Below, piece after piece: positions 29,032 through 38,176 of a DNA stretch of 64,000 nt. Source of the stretch: Microbacterium sp. zg-Y818 (lineage in GTDB: Bacteria; Actinomycetota; Actinomycetes; Actinomycetales; Microbacteriaceae); contig NZ_CP126741.1 of NCBI RefSeq assembly GCF_030246905.1, positions 62,001 to 126,000 on the forward strand, written 5' to 3'. Each line of letters starts with the position of its first letter. Position 1 is the stretch's first letter. The notes below the pieces were generated by a model. That model saw nothing but the letters and a program-made list of their open reading frames with translations. It was not told the DNA's origin and searched no databases. A program made the position numbers and the translations under genes.

Positions 29032-31125
29032 CTACGCAGGGCCCGACGGGCCGGCGCCCGACGGTGCGGCCTCGGGCGATTCGTCCTCGGGCTCGGGCTG
29101 CATGTGCGCCACCAGGCCGTACGTCGCGGGCATGCCGGCCCGGTCGTCGCCGGGCAGGGGGCGGGGCGGGCGGCGGTAGAGCAGCCGCGAGGAGTCCAGC
29201 ATCCAAGGTACGAGGGTCACGGCGACCCCGTGCACGAGCATCAGCCGCTGGGCGAGGCGACGGGCCCTCCCGTTGTGCAGGAAGGTCTCCCACCAGTGCC
29301 CGACGATGTACCGCGGCAGGTAGATCGTCACGACGGAGGAGCCGTGCTTCTGCCGGTACTCGCGGATGAACGTCTCCAGCGGGCCGGCGTACTGGCGGTA
29401 GGGCGATTCCAGCATGACCAGGGGCACCGGCACGTGATGCTCCTCCCAATCGGCCTCGAGCTGCGCCGTGTCGCGGGGCGTGACGGCCACGTGCACTGCG
29501 ATCGTCGTGTCATGGCGGGCGGCCAGGGCGTAGTCGATCGCCTTCGCCGCGGGTTTGTGGAACGAACCGACGAGCACCAGGGCCACGTCTCCGCGGGATC
29601 CGAAGCGCACGCTGTCGTCGCCGATCGCCGTCTCCGTCTCGACGGCGAGGTAGTAGCGGCGCACGCCCATCATCAAGGCGGTCAGCAGCGGGATCGCCAG
29701 GAACACCAGCCACGCGCCGTGGGTGAACTTGGTCACCGTCACGATGGCCAGCACCACGACGGTCATCACGGCGCCGAGCGAGTTGACGACGCGGCCGCGC
29801 AGGGCGGCGCGGCGTTCGAGCGTGGCCCTGCGGGGGATCAGTCGCAGCTCGCGGTTCCAGTGCCGCACCATGCCGATCTGGCCAAGCGAGAACGATACGA
29901 ACACGCCGATGATGTACAGCTGGATCAGCGTCGTCACGTCGGCCCGGAAGATCAGCAGCACCGTGATGGCGGCGATGCCCAGCAGGATCATGCCGTTGGA
30001 GTACACCAACCGGTCGCCGCGCGTGTTCAGCGACTTGGGCGCGTAGCCGTCGCTGGCCAGCACCGACCCCAGCAGCGGGAAGCCGTTGAACGCGGTGTTG
30101 GCGGCCAGCAGCAGCACGCACGCGGTGGCGGCCTGCACGATGTAGAACGGCACGGAGCCCATCCCGAAGGTCGCCGCGGCCACCTGCGCCATGAGCGACG
30201 GCTGCGGCAGCGAGCAGTCGAAGCCGATCAGTCGGCAGGGGTCTTCGGCGTACCGCACGCCGCTGACGAGGGCCAGGGTCGTGAGCCCCGCGAACAGCGA
30301 GATCGCGATGAGGCCCATGATCGCCAGGGTGGTGCGTGCGTTGCGCGCCTGGGGTGGGCGGAAGGCCGGCACGCCGTTGGCGATGGCCTCGACCCCGGTC
30401 AGAGCCGAGCAGCCGCTGGCGAAGGCGCGCAGCAGCAGCAGCACCACCGCGACCTGCGTGAGGCTCGCCGGCTCCACCCCGAAGTGCGCGCTGGATGCCA
30501 CCGGCGCATCGCCCATCGCCCATCGCACCAGGCCGGTGACCACCATCACGCCCACCGACCCGATGAAGAGGTACGTCGGCAAGGCGAACGCGCGCGAGGC
30601 CTCACGCACGCCCCGCAGGTTCACCGCGACCAGCAGCACCACGAATCCGATGGCGAGCTCGACGCGCCACGGGTTCAGCGCGGGGAGGGCCGAGATGATG
30701 TTGTCGACGCCGGCGGCCACGGACACCGCGACGGTCAGGATGTAGTCCACCAGCAGGGCGGATGCCACGACGACCCCGGGCAGCTCGCCCAGGTTCGTGC
30801 GGGCCACCTCGTAATCCCCGCCGCCGGAGGGGTAGGCGGTGATCAGCTGGCGGTAGCTGAGCACGACCACCGCGAGCAGCACGATGACCGCGAGGGCGAT
30901 CCAAGGGCTGAAGGTCAGGAACGAAAGCCCACCCAGCAGCAGGATCATCATGAGCTCCTGCGGCGCGTAGGCCACCGACGACAGCGCATCGGAAGCGAAG
31001 ATCGGCAGTGCCATGCGCTTGGCCAGAAGCTGCTGGTCCTGCGTCGCGGATGTGAGCGGGTCACCGATCAGCAACCGCTTGACGGCGGGGGACTCCGCCG
31101 CCGAGTCGGGCTCTTCTGTGGTCAC
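29032..31125 (-). CDS. KimA-like (YdaO) potassium/proton symporter, APC superfamily
   Basis: The 697-residue protein has about 12 membrane helices up to residue 480 and a soluble C-terminal domain of about 170 residues. Its start VKRLLIGDPLTS, the stretch ASDALSSVAYAPQE, GGGDYEVARTNLGELPG, LVDYILTVAVSVAAGVDNI, and the tail pattern around AVHVAVTPRDTAQLEADW are very like B. subtilis KimA, a high-affinity K+ importer blocked by c-di-AMP at its cytosolic domain. By family, this is likely a K+ importer, but amino-acid permeases share the fold. The C-terminus is longer than in KimA (607 residues) with a Gly/Pro/Ala/Glu tail. The GTG start lies 8 nt after a TAGCGT -10 box. Confidence 0.85.
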   Translation of the reverse strand: MTTEEPDSAAESPAVKRLLIGDPLTSATQDQQLLAKRMALPIFASDALSSVAYAPQELMMILLLGGLSFLTFSPWIALAVIVLLAVVVLSYRQLITAYPSGGGDYEVARTNLGELPGVVVASALLVDYILTVAVSVAAGVDNIISALPALNPWRVELAIGFVVLLVAVNLRGVREASRAFALPTYLFIGSVGVMVVTGLVRWAMGDAPVASSAHFGVEPASLTQVAVVLLLLRAFASGCSALTGVEAIANGVPAFRPPQARNARTTLAIMGLIAISLFAGLTTLALVSGVRYAEDPCRLIGFDCSLPQPSLMAQVAAATFGMGSVPFYIVQAATACVLLLAANTAFNGFPLLGSVLASDGYAPKSLNTRGDRLVYSNGMILLGIAAITVLLIFRADVTTLIQLYIIGVFVSFSLGQIGMVRHWNRELRLIPRRATLERRAALRGRVVNSLGAVMTVVVLAIVTVTKFTHGAWLVFLAIPLLTALMMGVRRYYLAVETETAIGDDSVRFGSRGDVALVLVGSFHKPAAKAIDYALAARHDTTIAVHVAVTPRDTAQLEADWEEHHVPVPLVMLESPYRQYAGPLETFIREYRQKHGSSVVTIYLPRYIVGHWWETFLHNGRARRLAQRLMLVHGVAVTLVPWMLDSSRLLYRRPPRPLPGDDRAGMPATYGLVAHMQPEPEDESPEAAPSGAGPSGPA

Positions 31126-31254
31126 GGCGCGGCACGCTACGCCTGCGCGGTCAGGCGCGCAATGGGTGCGCGGCGTGCAGCCCGAGGGGTGCGCACTGAG
31201 GGGTCGGGCGACTCCTGGTGGGGCGCCGGTGCGGGGGCATGTGCCGGCCGGCCC

Positions 31255-31316
31255 GAAAGGAGGTGATCTGCCCGAATGCGGTGATTTCGCGGCATCCGGC
31301 CCTCATCCGGGCAGAT
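31255..31316. other. Non-coding gap with a perfect SD sequence and a 13-bp inverted repeat
   Basis: The gap 31126-31373 lies between two minus-strand genes. At 31255-31268, GAAAGGAGGTGATC on the plus strand is a full-length Shine-Dalgarno sequence; read on the minus strand it equals the 3' tail of 16S rRNA. It is followed 8 nt later by ATG CGG TGA, a two-codon frame. Next, ATCTGCCCGAATG (31266-31278) pairs with CATCCGGGCAGAT (31304-31316) with one mismatch around a 25-nt loop. The hairpin can end the M20 gene's transcript; the rest is unexplained. Confidence 0.6.
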
Positions 31317-31373
31317 GTCCGCGTTTCGGCAAGGGATGCCGCGGCGGCGGGCCAGCGGCCACCGGGAGGCAGG

Positions 31374-32591
31374 TCAGCCGGCGAGAAACTCCCGCGCAGC
31401 GACGACGAGGTTCTCCACGCCGCGGTCGATCGTGGGGTGCAGCACGGGGGCGAAGAACGGCGAGTGGTTCGTGGGGATGTCCTCGTCGATCGTCCCGCCC
31501 GCGGCGGCCCCGGCGTAGACCTCGGGGTCCACGCCGCCCCAGAACCAGAACACCAGTGGGGCGCCGCCGTCGCGGGCGAACCACGACACGTCCTCGCTGC
31601 CGGTGAACATTCCCGGGTCGATGACCGAACCCTCGCCGAAGCTGCGCTCGAAGGCGGAGACGAGGCGGGCGGTGGCATCCGCGTCGTTGATCGTCGGCGG
31701 CAGCGAGTGCTGAACGGCGATGACGGGCGGCTCCTCCGCGCCGGATGCCTCCGCCTCGGCCCTCACGACCCGTTCGACCTTCGCCATGATGCGCTCGCGC
31801 GCCGGCTCGTCGGTGTACCGCAGGCTCAGCTCGAGGCGTGCCTCGGCCGGGATGATGTTGTTCTTCAGTCCGGCGTGGATGGAGCCCACCGTGACGACGG
31901 CCATCTCGCGCGGGTCGACCTCGCGCGACACGACGGTCTGCAGCCGCATGACGGTGGCGGCGGCCATGACGACGGGGTCGATCGTGGCGTGCGGGCGCGA
32001 GCCGTGGCCACCTCGACCCAGCAGGGTGACCGTCAGCCCGTCGGATGCCGCCATCTGCGTGCCGCTGCGCACGCCGATGAGCCCGGCGGGGAGCGGGGTG
32101 AGGTGCTGGCCGAGCACGATGTCGGGGCGGGGGAAGCGGTCGAGCACGCCGTCGGCGATCATCGCCTGCGAGCCGGCGCCGTACTCCTCGGCGGGCTGGA
32201 AGACGGCCACCACGGTGCCCGACCAGGCATCCTTCGTCGCCTGCAGCCGCTCGAGGGCGCCGAGCAGCGCGGTGACGTGCATGTCGTGGCCGCAGGCATG
32301 CATGACCGGGACGTCCTGCCCGGACGGGTCGATGCCCCGTGCGGTGCTCGCGTAGGCCAGCCCGGTGCGCTCTTCGACCGGCAGGCCGTCCATGTCGGCC
32401 CGCAGCCAGACGACCGGGCCGTCGCCGTTGCGGATGACGGCCGCGACCCCGGTGCGTCCGATGCCCTCTTCGAACTCGATCCCCAGCTTCTCCAGGTTGC
32501 GGGTGACGACCCCGGCGGTGCGGGTCTCCTGAAAGGAAAGCTCCGGGTGACGGTGCAGATCGATGTACAGGGCTTCGAGGTCGATGCTCAT
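31374..32591 (-). CDS. M20-family metallopeptidase/amidohydrolase (hippurate hydrolase-like)
   Basis: The 405-residue enzyme matches the M20D amidohydrolases that cut N-acyl amino acids (hippurate, N-acetyl amino acids, IAA conjugates). LHRHPELSFQE at the start, VVWLRADMDGLPV, MHACGHDMHVTALLGA (metal ligands Cys/His and His) and FQPAEEYGAGSQAMI (Glu-Glu) give the di-metal site. GSRPHATIDPVV marks the lid domain. There is no signal peptide. A TAGGCT -10 box lies 6 nt before the ATG. It sits alone on its strand; substrate not predictable. Confidence 0.92.
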   Translation of the reverse strand: MSIDLEALYIDLHRHPELSFQETRTAGVVTRNLEKLGIEFEEGIGRTGVAAVIRNGDGPVVWLRADMDGLPVEERTGLAYASTARGIDPSGQDVPVMHACGHDMHVTALLGALERLQATKDAWSGTVVAVFQPAEEYGAGSQAMIADGVLDRFPRPDIVLGQHLTPLPAGLIGVRSGTQMAASDGLTVTLLGRGGHGSRPHATIDPVVMAAATVMRLQTVVSREVDPREMAVVTVGSIHAGLKNNIIPAEARLELSLRYTDEPARERIMAKVERVVRAEAEASGAEEPPVIAVQHSLPPTINDADATARLVSAFERSFGEGSVIDPGMFTGSEDVSWFARDGGAPLVFWFWGGVDPEVYAGAAAGGTIDEDIPTNHSPFFAPVLHPTIDRGVENLVVAAREFLAG

Positions 32592-32640
32592 GGCCAGAGC
32601 CTACGCGGGGCCGGCGGGGGCCGTCGGCCCCAGACCCCGG

Positions 32641-33651
32641 TCAGCCGCGGGCGGGAGCCCCGGTCGAGGGCCGCACCACGAGCTCGAACGGCAGCGCCGC
32701 CAGCGGCGTGGGTGCTTCGAGGGCCGCGAGCACCGCCTCGGCGGCCCGCAGGCCCTGGTCGTGCGGGAACTGGTCGACCGTGGTCAGCCCGAAGAACCCC
32801 GAGAGCTCGTGGCCGTCGACCCCGACCACCGACAGGTCGCCGGGAACGCTCAGCCCCAGGTCGCGGGCCGCGATCAGGGCGCCGATCGCCATCTCGTCGG
32901 ATGCCGCGAAGATCGCGGTCGGGCGGTCGTCGCCGTCCAGCAGCCGCATGGCCGCCGCGTGCCCGCTCTCGATGGTGAAGTCGCCGTGCTCGTGGCGGGC
33001 GGAGGATGGGGGGATGCCGGCATCCCGCAGCGCCAGCTCGAACCCGCGCCGACGCAGCGACGGGATGCGCTCCCGGTCGGTGCCGTCGTCGGCGTCGTGC
33101 AGGGTGCCGATGTGCGCGAGGGCGCGGTGACCGAGCCCCGTGAGGTGGCCGGTGGCGAGGCGCGCGACGGCCACGTCGTCGACCGACAGGCTCGGCAGCG
33201 GTGGCTGGGCCGCCCCGAGCGCCACGACCGGCAGCCCGAGATCGGCCAGGCGGCTCACCTCTGATGGGTCCAGCGACATCGCGATGGCGATCACGCCGTC
33301 CACGCGCCGACGGCGCAGGAACGTCTCGAACACCGCCGCCCGCTCGACGGGGTCATCGGTCAGGGGGTAGAGGGTGATGTCGTACCCGGCACTCTGCAGG
33401 CCCGAGGCGATGCCGGCGAGCACGGTGGAGAAGTACCAGCGGTCGACCACCGGCAGCAGCACGCCGATGTTGCGAGCGCGGCCCGACGCCAGGCTCGACG
33501 CGGGCGCCGAGACGACGTACCCGAGTGCCGCGGCGGTGTCGAGCACGCGCGAGCGGGTGCCGGCCGAAACCTGTCCCCGCCCGCTCAGCGCGCGCGACAC
33601 CGTCGCGGTGGAGACCCCAGCCGCGCGTGCCACCTCATCGATGCTCACCAT
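32641..33651 (-). CDS. LacI-family transcriptional regulator of the adjacent GH13 gene
   Basis: The 336-residue protein has an N-terminal LacI helix-turn-helix (SIDEVARAAGVSTATVSRALSGRGQVSAGTRSRV) and a periplasmic-binding-like effector domain with VSAPASSLASGRARNIGVLLP. It follows the alpha-glucosidase gene after 25 bp on the same strand, so it is in its operon. The 18-bp palindrome at 35371-35388 is its probable operator, and would repress both genes until an alpha-glucoside is present (inference). No sugar transporter is adjacent. Confidence 0.93.
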   Translation of the reverse strand: MVSIDEVARAAGVSTATVSRALSGRGQVSAGTRSRVLDTAAALGYVVSAPASSLASGRARNIGVLLPVVDRWYFSTVLAGIASGLQSAGYDITLYPLTDDPVERAAVFETFLRRRRVDGVIAIAMSLDPSEVSRLADLGLPVVALGAAQPPLPSLSVDDVAVARLATGHLTGLGHRALAHIGTLHDADDGTDRERIPSLRRRGFELALRDAGIPPSSARHEHGDFTIESGHAAAMRLLDGDDRPTAIFAASDEMAIGALIAARDLGLSVPGDLSVVGVDGHELSGFFGLTTVDQFPHDQGLRAAEAVLAALEAPTPLAALPFELVVRPSTGAPARG

Positions 33652-33676
33652 GGCGTGGGGTCTCCTGTCGCGTCGA

Positions 33677-35359
33677 TCAGGCCGTGCGCAGCCACACGGT
33701 GACGTCGGCAGGCAGCATGCCGTCGGTCACCGGCTCGCTCGCGACCAGCAGGTCGCCGGCGGGCAGCGCCACCGGCTCGGAGCCGATGTTCGAGACGACG
33801 GTCACGTCGCCGTTGGTGAAGGCCAGCACGTCGTCGCCGAAGCCGTCGATCCAGCGCAGCGTGCCAGCGCCGAGGCCGTGTGCGCGGCGCTCGGCCAGCA
33901 GGGTGCGGTACAGCGACAGCGTCGAGTCCGAGTCGCCCACCTGCCGGTCGCGGGCGAGGGTCGTCCACTCCGTCGGCTGCGGCAGCCACGACTGGCCGGT
34001 GGGGCTGAAGCCGTACGCGGGGGCGTCGGCGTCCCACGGGATCGGCACGCGGCATCCGTCGCGGCCGTATCGCTCGCCCTCGGTGCGGAACCAGGTCGGG
34101 TCCTGGCGGGCGTCGCCGGGCAGGTCGATGACCTCGGGAAGCCCGAGCTCCTCGCCCTGGTAGATGTAGGCCGACCCGGGAAGGGCGAGCATGACGGCGG
34201 ATGCCGCGCGCGCGCGGCGCAGGCCGAGGACCGGCTCGGGCTTGCCGGGGGAGTCCGGGCCGATGCCGTGACCCTGGGGGTTCTCGGCCGTCAGCGCCAG
34301 CCGCGAGGCGTGTCGCACCACGTCGTGGTTGGACAGCACCCAGGTGCTGGGGGCGCCCACGGCGGGGTAGGCGCGCAGCGACTCGTCGATGACCGCGCGC
34401 AGCTCGGCGGCGTTCCACGGGGTCTCGAGGTAGGCGAAGTTGAACGCCTGGTGCATCTCGTCGGGACGCACCCACTTGGCGGTCATGTCCACCGTCGGCA
34501 GCCACGCCTCGGCGCAGAGCGCCCGGTCGCCGTCGTACTCGGCGAGCACGCGGTTCCAGTCGCGGTAGATGTCGTGCACGCCCTCCTGGCCCCAGTAGGG
34601 CACATCGGCCTCTTCGCCGCCCATCGAGCCGGCGTGCGGGTCGGGGGTGTAGTCGGGAAGGCCGGGCGCCTTGACCAGGCCGTGGGCCACGTCGACGCGG
34701 AAGCCGTCCACGCCGCGGTCGAGCCAGAAGCGCAGGATGCGGCGGAACTCCTCGTGCACGACGGGGTTGGACCAGTCGAAGTCGGGCTGCGACGAGTCGA
34801 ACAGGTGCAGGTACCACTGGCCGGGCGTGCCGTCGGGCTCGGTCACCCGGGTCCACGCGGGTCCACCGAAGACCGACTCCCAATTGTTCGGGGGCAGCTC
34901 GCCGTTCTCACCCTTGCCGTCGCGGAAGATGTAGCGCGCGCGCTCGGGGCTGCCAGGCGCCGCGGCCAGCGCCTCCTGGAACCACACGTGCTGGTCGGAC
35001 GAGTGGTTCGGCACCAGGTCGGCGATGATGCGGATGCCACGCGAGTGCGCGGCCTCGATGAGGTCGTCGAAGTCGGCGAGCGTGCCGAAGAGCGGGTCGA
35101 CGTCGCAGTAGTCGGAAACGTCGTAGCCGGCATCCTTCTGCGGGGAACGCTGGAAAGGGCTCAGCCAGATCGCGTCGATACCGAGAGCCTGCAGGTCGTC
35201 GATGTGGGAGGTCACGCCGGGCAGGTCGCCCACGCCGTCGCCCGAGGCGTCGGCGAACGAGCGGGGGTAGATCTGATAGATGACGGCGGTGCGCCACCAC
35301 TGGGAGCCGGGACGGGAATCCGCAGCGGCGGCGCCGGGGAGGGTGTCGGGAAGTGTCAT
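33677..35359 (-). CDS. GH13 alpha-glucosidase (oligo-1,6-glucosidase-like)
   Basis: The 560-residue enzyme has the GH13_23/30-type layout: VIYQIYPRSFADASGDGVGDLPGV, the (beta/alpha)8 barrel with DLVPNHSSDQHVWF, nucleophile Asp in GFRVDVAHGL, acid Glu in LCAEAWLP, and SNHDVVRHASR with the transition-state Asp. It would cleave terminal alpha-glucose units from malto- or isomalto-oligosaccharides in the cytosol. The operon has a LacI gene downstream and a 16-bp operator core upstream. A TAGCAT -10 box is 6 nt before the ATG. Exact linkage specificity is unsure. Confidence 0.92.
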   Translation of the reverse strand: MTLPDTLPGAAAADSRPGSQWWRTAVIYQIYPRSFADASGDGVGDLPGVTSHIDDLQALGIDAIWLSPFQRSPQKDAGYDVSDYCDVDPLFGTLADFDDLIEAAHSRGIRIIADLVPNHSSDQHVWFQEALAAAPGSPERARYIFRDGKGENGELPPNNWESVFGGPAWTRVTEPDGTPGQWYLHLFDSSQPDFDWSNPVVHEEFRRILRFWLDRGVDGFRVDVAHGLVKAPGLPDYTPDPHAGSMGGEEADVPYWGQEGVHDIYRDWNRVLAEYDGDRALCAEAWLPTVDMTAKWVRPDEMHQAFNFAYLETPWNAAELRAVIDESLRAYPAVGAPSTWVLSNHDVVRHASRLALTAENPQGHGIGPDSPGKPEPVLGLRRARAASAVMLALPGSAYIYQGEELGLPEVIDLPGDARQDPTWFRTEGERYGRDGCRVPIPWDADAPAYGFSPTGQSWLPQPTEWTTLARDRQVGDSDSTLSLYRTLLAERRAHGLGAGTLRWIDGFGDDVLAFTNGDVTVVSNIGSEPVALPAGDLLVASEPVTDGMLPADVTVWLRTA

Positions 35360-35365
35360 GCGACC

Positions 35366-35388
35366 ATGCTACTGCAAGCGCTTGCAGT
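35366..35388 (-). promoter_or_regulatory. LacI operator overlapping the GH13 promoter
   Basis: ACTGCAAGCGCTTGCAGT (35371-35388) is a perfect 18-bp palindrome with the central CG typical of LacI/GalR/CcpA sites. On the minus strand its last base is the first of a TAGCAT -10 box (35371-35366), so binding would block RNA polymerase. Confidence 0.85.
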
Positions 35389-35448
35389 GGGCGCGGGCGG
35401 GCGGTCGTTCCCAGGGAGCGTCGGAGGCGCCGCGCGTAGAATCGGCCG

Positions 35449-35973
35449 GTGACCCCCGAACCCGCCGCCCTTGCGCGCGCCGACTCGCTCATCCGCACGA
35501 TCCCCGACTATCCCGAGCAGGGTGTGCTGTTCCGCGACGTCACCCCGCTGCTGGCGGATGCCGCCGCCCTCCGCAGCGTGGTCGACGCGATGATCGCCCC
35601 CTTCGAAGGCCGGTTCGACGTCGTCGCCGGCATCGAGGCGCGCGGGTTCCTGCTCGCGGGAGCCATGGCCACCGTCGCGGGGGTGGGTCTCGTGCCGATC
35701 CGCAAGGCCGGAAAGCTCCCGCGTCCGGCGGCGTCGGTGGCGTACTCGCTGGAGTACGGCACTGCGGCCATCGAGGTGCACGACGACATCGCCGAGGGCA
35801 CCCGCGTGCTGCTGGTCGACGACGTGCTCGCCACGGGCGGCACCCTGGTGGCCGCGCACGAGCTGATGGGCGCCATCGGCGCAGTGGTCATCGGGACGTC
35901 GGTGCTCATGGAGCTCCCTGGCCTCGGCGGTCGCGAGGCCGTGGGTGACGTCTACTCGGTCTTCACCGGCTGA
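35449..35973 (+). CDS. apt: Adenine phosphoribosyltransferase
   Basis: The 174-residue enzyme salvages adenine to AMP with PRPP. IPDYPEQGVLFRDVTPLLAD is the APRT start, GIEARGFLLAGAMA and LVPIRKAGKLP follow, and VLLVDDVLATGGTLVAA is the PRPP-binding loop. The GTG start lies 6 nt after TAGAAT (35437-35442), so the mRNA is leaderless. It converges on the 2-hydroxyacid dehydrogenase gene with 25 bp between. It adds to the purine genes spread over this window. Confidence 0.95.
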   Translation: MTPEPAALARADSLIRTIPDYPEQGVLFRDVTPLLADAAALRSVVDAMIAPFEGRFDVVAGIEARGFLLAGAMATVAGVGLVPIRKAGKLPRPAASVAYSLEYGTAAIEVHDDIAEGTRVLLVDDVLATGGTLVAAHELMGAIGAVVIGTSVLMELPGLGGREAVGDVYSVFTG

Positions 35974-35998
35974 CGCGAGCGACCGGACCGCACCCCGC

Positions 35999-36931
35999 TC
36001 AGGTGCGCACGACGATGTTGAGCGGCTCCTCGCCGGCGATCATGCGCTCCACCTGCCGACGGACGAGTGCGGCGATGCGCGGGCGCATCGCGCTCGAGGC
36101 GCCGCCCACGTGCGGGCTGATCAGCACCCCGGGCGTTCCCCACAGGGGGTGACCCTCGGGCAGGGGCTCGGGGTCGACGACGTCCAGCGCCGCGCGCAGC
36201 CGACCCGACGAGGTCTCGGACACGAGGGCGTCGGTGTCGACGAGGGAACCGCGGCCCACGTTGACGACGAGCGCGCCATCCGGCAGCAGCGCGAGCGTCT
36301 CGGCGTCGAGGATGCCGCGAGTCTCCTCCCCGCCCGGCAGGGTCAGCACGACGATCTCGGCCTCGGGGAGGAGAGCCTCGAGCTCGTCGATGCCGTGCAC
36401 CCGCACGCCGTCCTCTTCGCGGGCGGTGCGTGCCACGACCGTCAGGTCGACCTCGAAGGGCAGCAGCCGCGCGGCGGTGGCCTTGCCCACGCCGCCGTAG
36501 CCGATCAGCAGCACCCGGCGGTCGGCCAGGCTCTGGGTGAACTGCGGCTTCCAGACCCCGTTGCGGGTGTCGACGGCGAAGTCGTCGATGCGGCGCTGGG
36601 CGGCGAGGATCAGTCCGACGGTGAGCTCGGCCGTCGAGGTCTCGTGCACGCTCGCGGCGTTGGCGAAGACGAGGCCCTTCGGCAGCTTCTCGGCGACGCC
36701 TTCGTATCCGATGGACTGCCCCTGCACGAGCCGCGGGGCGACTGCGGCCAGCAGCTCGTACGGGGTGTCGCCGTTCATGTACGGCGGAACGACGATGTCG
36801 ATGTGATCGCGGGGCGCGTCGCCCGACAGATCCCACAGGACAACCTCGGCGCCGTCGGGCGCCGGGGTGAGGTCCTCCGCGAGCTGCTCGGTGGGAACGC
36901 TGACGAGAAGGGGAGGGGTGCCGGTGGTCAT
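35999..36931 (-). CDS. D-isomer-specific 2-hydroxyacid dehydrogenase
   Basis: The 310-residue NAD(P)-dependent enzyme has the family pattern: VLLIGYGGVGKATAARL (nucleotide site, residues about 140-156), VNVGRGSLVDTDAL with the substrate Arg, DVVDPEPLPEGHPLW with the Glu that tunes the His, and SPHVGGASS with the catalytic His. It reduces 2-oxoacids or oxidises 2-hydroxyacids; substrate unknown. The last residues of the N-terminal catalytic half are normal. A TATCGT -10 box lies 6 nt before the ATG. Confidence 0.92.
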   Translation of the reverse strand: MTTGTPPLLVSVPTEQLAEDLTPAPDGAEVVLWDLSGDAPRDHIDIVVPPYMNGDTPYELLAAVAPRLVQGQSIGYEGVAEKLPKGLVFANAASVHETSTAELTVGLILAAQRRIDDFAVDTRNGVWKPQFTQSLADRRVLLIGYGGVGKATAARLLPFEVDLTVVARTAREEDGVRVHGIDELEALLPEAEIVVLTLPGGEETRGILDAETLALLPDGALVVNVGRGSLVDTDALVSETSSGRLRAALDVVDPEPLPEGHPLWGTPGVLISPHVGGASSAMRPRIAALVRRQVERMIAGEEPLNIVVRT

Positions 36932-36973
36932 GCTCCGACGATAGTCACCCCTGGGGCGCGCGGGCCCGGACGA

Positions 36974-37677
<704 letters not shown>

Positions 37678-37681
<4 letters not shown>

Positions 37682-37926
37682 TCGACGACCTCGATGCCGA
37701 CCACGTCCTCGATCACCGAGTTGGAGAGCACCTCGTCCGCGATGCGGCGGACGGCGGCGAGCGTCTCGTCGGTGACCTCGCCCTCGACGGTCAGCTCGAA
37801 GCGCTTGCCGATGCGGACGTCACCGAACCCCGTGACGCCGAGGCGCGTGAGAGCGCCGGCCACGGCCTTTCCCTGCGGATCCAGCAGCTCGGCCTTGGGC
37901 ATGACGTCGACGACGATGGTGGGCAT
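37678..37926 (-). CDS. purS: Phosphoribosylformylglycinamidine synthase subunit PurS
   Basis: The 82-residue protein bridges PurQ and PurL in the complex. [20 protein letters not shown] and the [17 protein letters not shown] region match PurS. The ATG at 37926 gives the normal length; a TAGACT box about 40 nt upstream may be its promoter, with a leader holding GGAG. It heads the purSQ operon. Confidence 0.93.
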
Positions 37927-38071
37927 GGTGAGGCTCCGGATGTCGCGGGTAAGGGTGCCCGCCCAGTCTATGGGCGCCCGCGTGATCGCCGCTCCTGCGC
38001 GGCATCGTCCCGGGCCCCACAGCCCGTTATCGAACCGTGACTGATTTGTGGAGAGCGTTGCTTTGCGTTCG

Positions 38072-38118
38072 TGGGAGCGATCCCATACGGTGATCAGCAA
38101 CCGGTGAGAGCGCTCCCA
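38072..38118 (+). promoter_or_regulatory. Two LacI-type operators before the oligosaccharide operon
   Basis: TGGGAGCGATCCCA (38072-38085) and TGAGAGCGCTCCCA (38105-38118) are near-perfect palindromes around a central CG, 33 bp apart, in the 250-bp gap upstream of the binding-protein gene. They are the likely sites for the LacI regulator at the 3' end of the operon. Confidence 0.8.
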
Positions 38119-38176
38119 CCCGAAGGGGGCGACGGCCGGTTGGCCCGCAAGACCCACCACCACAAAGGAGTGACCC

